In this document: positions 6,382-8,311 of the stretch, piece after piece
Layout of the letters: every line of letters begins with the position of its first letter
How positions within the stretch are numbered: the stretch's first letter is position 1
Origin: Bacteriovoracaceae bacterium UBA2394
GTDB lineage: Bacteria > Bdellovibrionota > UBA2394
Assembly (NCBI GenBank): GCA_002343335.1
Contig: DDSI01000039.1
Location: 1-8,311, forward strand
DNA: 8,311 nt
Reading direction: 5' to 3'
Notes under the pieces: generated by a model
Told to the model about the DNA's origin: nothing
Database searches by the model: none
The model's input: only the letters and a program-made list of their open reading frames with translations
Made by a program: the position numbers and the translations under genes

Positions 6382-8298
6382 ATGGAGGAAGCCTCCAGGA
6401 TTCCGAGTTCCTTTGCGAGAGGGTATTCTCCAGTTCTGCGAAAACTTTTGTGGACGCGCGGGTATCAAGCGGAAGAAGCCGTCGATGCATTTCTCAATCC
6501 GTCGCTCAGTCAGCTTCCTACTCCCATTGATTCTCTTTTAGATCATCGAGAGGCCATTCAAATTCTGCTTAAGGCGCGAGAGCGAAAGGACCGCGTGGTC
6601 GTCTACGGCGATTACGATGTCGATGGGACGACTTCGACCGCTCTTCTAGTTTCCATTCTTAAAGAATGGGGTTGGAATATTGGATACTTCATTCCTCATC
6701 GAATTCGAGAGGGCTACGGGGTCACCGCAGCAGGAGTGGAGTCAATGCTTTCGCGAGAAGCAGATTGTAAGGTGGTCATCACATGCGACTGCGGAATTGC
6801 GTCGCACGAGGGAATTGCAATTCTGAAAAACAAGGGCATTGGCGTGGTGGTGACCGATCATCACGAGGTTCCTGCGACGCGAGTTTCCGCAGATGCCGTG
6901 CTCAACCCTAAGCAGCTTGATTGCAATTATCCCTTTAAGAAATTGGCGGGCGTGGGAGTGGCTTTTCTTTTGATCGTGGGGCTTAGACGAGCACTGGAAC
7001 TTCGCGACTACGCTTTGGCGCCTTGGCTGGATCTGGTGGCCATCGGAACGGTCTGCGATTGCGCGGAATTGGTGGGTGCGAATCGTGCACTCGTAAGTTT
7101 AGGGCTGGATCGAGTAAGAACGAGTTCACGCTTGGGAATTCAAGCGCTTCTTAATCAAGTGAACCTAAAAAATTCTCGAAAAATGAAATCGCAAGATCTG
7201 GGATTTTTAATCGGCCCACGTTTGAATGCCGCAGGTCGTGTGGGCGAGCCCGATCTTGGCATACGCACCTTACTTGCAGACACACCAGGGGAGGCCGCAT
7301 TTCTCGTCGGACAGCTTGAGGAGCAAAATTCGCTTCGTCGTCGTATGCAAGACGAGCAAGTTGCGCGAGCGATCGCGATGGCGGAGGAAGCATTTAGAAA
7401 AGCGCCTACTCAAAAGGGCGTGATCGTTTCGGATTCCAGTTTTCATTTGGGCGTCGTTGGTCTTGTCGCGTCAAAACTTGTGGAGCGATTTGAAAGACCC
7501 GCGTGCGTGCTTGCGAAATTGGACGATGAACATGAGCTGGCCAATCTCACGGGTGGCGTGAGTGCAAATACACTTTGGAAGGGATCGCTGCGCGCCCCAG
7601 GCGGCTATCATCTCGCAGCAGCCTTAGAAAAATTAAAGGAGTTGAATCCCTCGCTTTTGAAATCCGCCGGAGGCCATGCACTTGCCGCAGGAGTCGCGAT
7701 GGAAGACAGTAGCCAAGCGGAGTTCCGGCATTTGTTCGAATTGGCGATGAGCGAGCAAGCGGAATCTAAGGTGAGCGTAAGCGGCGTCGAAGAGTTGGAG
7801 TGGGATCACTTTGAACCTGCAATGTTGTTGGAAGCGCTCGATGCTTTCGAACCTTTTGGAATTGGAAATCCACCTTTCATGTGTCGCGTTAATTCGTTTT
7901 CGATCGAGCGCGTGCAGCGCATGAAAGAGATTCATGTCAAGCTCTGGGGAAAACCCCGACGATCTAGCGGCGCAGCATTCTCTGTTTTACAATTTAAAAC
8001 TCCCTACGTTACGCTATGGCAGAGTTTAGAACGCGGAGGGGTTGCCGACATAGATTTTTTGGCGGAAGTCGCCGAGAATGAATGGAACGGCAAACGAAGT
8101 TTGGAACTTCGTTTGAAGCAATTACTCCAAGTGAGGGTGGATGGCCAAGTTAAGCAAATACACTTCGACGCGATCGAGCAGTCGCGCCAATCGGATGCGT
8201 CCCGCGAAGGCGAAAGCCTACGACAAGCGAAGGGACGTTCGAATTCCGATTCAGCTCAAAGTGGACGTGGAAAGTCCAAACGACCATTACCTGTTTGA
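6382..8298 (+). CDS. recJ: Single-stranded-DNA-specific exonuclease RecJ
   Basis: RecJ degrades single-stranded DNA 5' to 3' in recombination and mismatch or base-excision repair. Counted from ATG 6382 (638 residues; GTG 6379 would add one Met), the order is: DHH domain with YGDYDVDG at 75-82, CDCGI at 135-139, TDHHEVP at 158-164, NPKQLDCNYPFKKLAGVGVAF at 176-195 (key residues N176, P177, the LAGVGVAF end) and GTVCDCAEL at 222-230; DHHA1 region with IGPRLNAAGR at 277-286, H355 in FHLGVVGLVAS and AGGHALAAG at 429-437; then the OB-type domain with FEPFGIGNPP at 489-498, ending near ELRLKQLL at 575-582. The metal-binding Asp and His residues are present. About 55 residues follow that are polar, basic and unlike RecJ; this tail overlaps the start of a PilZ gene in another frame. 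A strong hairpin sits on the start codon. Confidence 0.95.
   Translation: MEEASRIPSSFARGYSPVLRKLLWTRGYQAEEAVDAFLNPSLSQLPTPIDSLLDHREAIQILLKARERKDRVVVYGDYDVDGTTSTALLVSILKEWGWNIGYFIPHRIREGYGVTAAGVESMLSREADCKVVITCDCGIASHEGIAILKNKGIGVVVTDHHEVPATRVSADAVLNPKQLDCNYPFKKLAGVGVAFLLIVGLRRALELRDYALAPWLDLVAIGTVCDCAELVGANRALVSLGLDRVRTSSRLGIQALLNQVNLKNSRKMKSQDLGFLIGPRLNAAGRVGEPDLGIRTLLADTPGEAAFLVGQLEEQNSLRRRMQDEQVARAIAMAEEAFRKAPTQKGVIVSDSSFHLGVVGLVASKLVERFERPACVLAKLDDEHELANLTGGVSANTLWKGSLRAPGGYHLAAALEKLKELNPSLLKSAGGHALAAGVAMEDSSQAEFRHLFELAMSEQAESKVSVSGVEELEWDHFEPAMLLEALDAFEPFGIGNPPFMCRVNSFSIERVQRMKEIHVKLWGKPRRSSGAAFSVLQFKTPYVTLWQSLERGGVADIDFLAEVAENEWNGKRSLELRLKQLLQVRVDGQVKQIHFDAIEQSRQSDASREGESLRQAKGRSNSDSAQSGRGKSKRPLPV
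6383..6397 (+). promoter_or_regulatory. Hairpin on the recJ start codon
   Basis: TGGAGG (6383-6388) pairs exactly with CCTCCA (6392-6397) around an AAG loop. The stem contains the second and third bases of the recJ ATG and a GGAGG that would itself bind 16S rRNA. Such a stem could hinder initiation unless ribosomes finishing secF open it, or GGAGG could hold ribosomes near the start. Both roles are inference; the inverted repeat is directly visible. Confidence 0.35.
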
Positions 8299-8311
8299 AT
8301 ATTCCTCGAAC
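8141..8311 (+). CDS. PilZ-domain protein, 5' part only, overlapping recJ
   Basis: A frame offset from recJ opens after a TGA at 8132-8134, has ATG at 8141 (GAGGG at 8133-8137 just upstream) and is still open at the window end after 57 codons. A second in-frame ATG at 8195 is an alternative start. The first 25 or so residues are Ser/Arg/Lys-rich; then YDKRRDVRIPIQLKVDVE (27-44) and HYLFEYSSN (49-57) match the N-terminal half of PilZ domains, with R30-x3-R34 as the cyclic-di-GMP-binding RxxxR motif. The truncation point falls where the second motif, (D/N)xSxxG, should begin, with N57 its likely first residue. The family acts as a cytosolic receptor for cyclic di-GMP. The overlap with recJ is 158 bases from ATG 8141 or 104 from ATG 8195. 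The call rests on a short region, but the spacing and residue pattern are typical. Confidence 0.75.
   Translation, partial: MAKLSKYTSTRSSSRANRMRPAKAKAYDKRRDVRIPIQLKVDVESPNDHYLFEYSSN

Noticed and set aside
6784..7062. Two Cys-Asp-Cys triplets around RecJ catalytic aspartates (6784-6792 and 7054-7062), a possible metal or redox site
   Set aside because: As I recall, some other RecJ proteins also have DCG instead of DNG and VCD instead of IAD at these places, so the cysteines are probably normal variation.
8120..8311. RecJ-PilZ fusion split by a frameshift
   Set aside because: The PilZ frame has its own upstream TGA (8132-8134), its own ATGs and a plausible ribosome-binding site, and RecJ homology is already complete; two overlapping genes is simpler. 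A sequencing error cannot be fully excluded.

Overview
This window is one tightly packed, single-strand gene block from a Gram-negative bacterium. It holds the end of an unrecognised gene, then queA - tgt - yajC - secD - secF - recJ, and then the start of a PilZ-domain gene that runs off the right edge. The queA-tgt-yajC-secD-secF order is the classic proteobacterial arrangement. From memory, recJ directly after secF is familiar from delta-proteobacterial lineages, and PilZ proteins are abundant in such lineages and in Bdellovibrio-like predators. Base composition is roughly balanced and arginine is often written CGA. I would guess a delta-proteobacterial or Bdellovibrionota-like organism, but the window holds no rRNA or marker gene that settles it.

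Layout: positions 2-787 hold the 3' part of a gene of unknown function. After 29 bases comes queA (817-1896), whose stop overlaps the tgt start (1893-3080) in an ATGA. yajC (3104-3472) follows after 23 bases, secD (3478-5154) after 5 bases behind a good Shine-Dalgarno, secF (5177-6373) after 22 bases, and recJ (6382-8298) after 8 bases. An eighth gene is easy to miss: a PilZ-domain frame opens at ATG 8141 inside the 3' end of recJ, in another frame, and is still open at the window end. All genes are on the + strand, there is no intergenic space over 30 bases, and I see no internal terminator or convincing promoter, so this looks like part of one operon.

Functionally there are four themes. QueA and Tgt belong to the queuosine tRNA-modification pathway. 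YajC, SecD and SecF are the accessory membrane complex that uses proton-motive force to help the Sec translocon release exported proteins. RecJ is a 5'-3' single-strand DNA exonuclease for repair and recombination. The PilZ protein is a probable cyclic-di-GMP receptor.

The less ordinary points are: (1) SecF has a first periplasmic domain about twice the usual length, with an internal repeat in an 86-residue register; (2) the recJ tail is overprinted by the start of the PilZ gene, as if recJ had lost an earlier stop; (3) QueA carries several substitutions at usually conserved positions beside a canonical Tgt; (4) small perfect hairpins sit on the secD stop and on the recJ start. I found no defence system, mobile element, CRISPR array or RNA gene.
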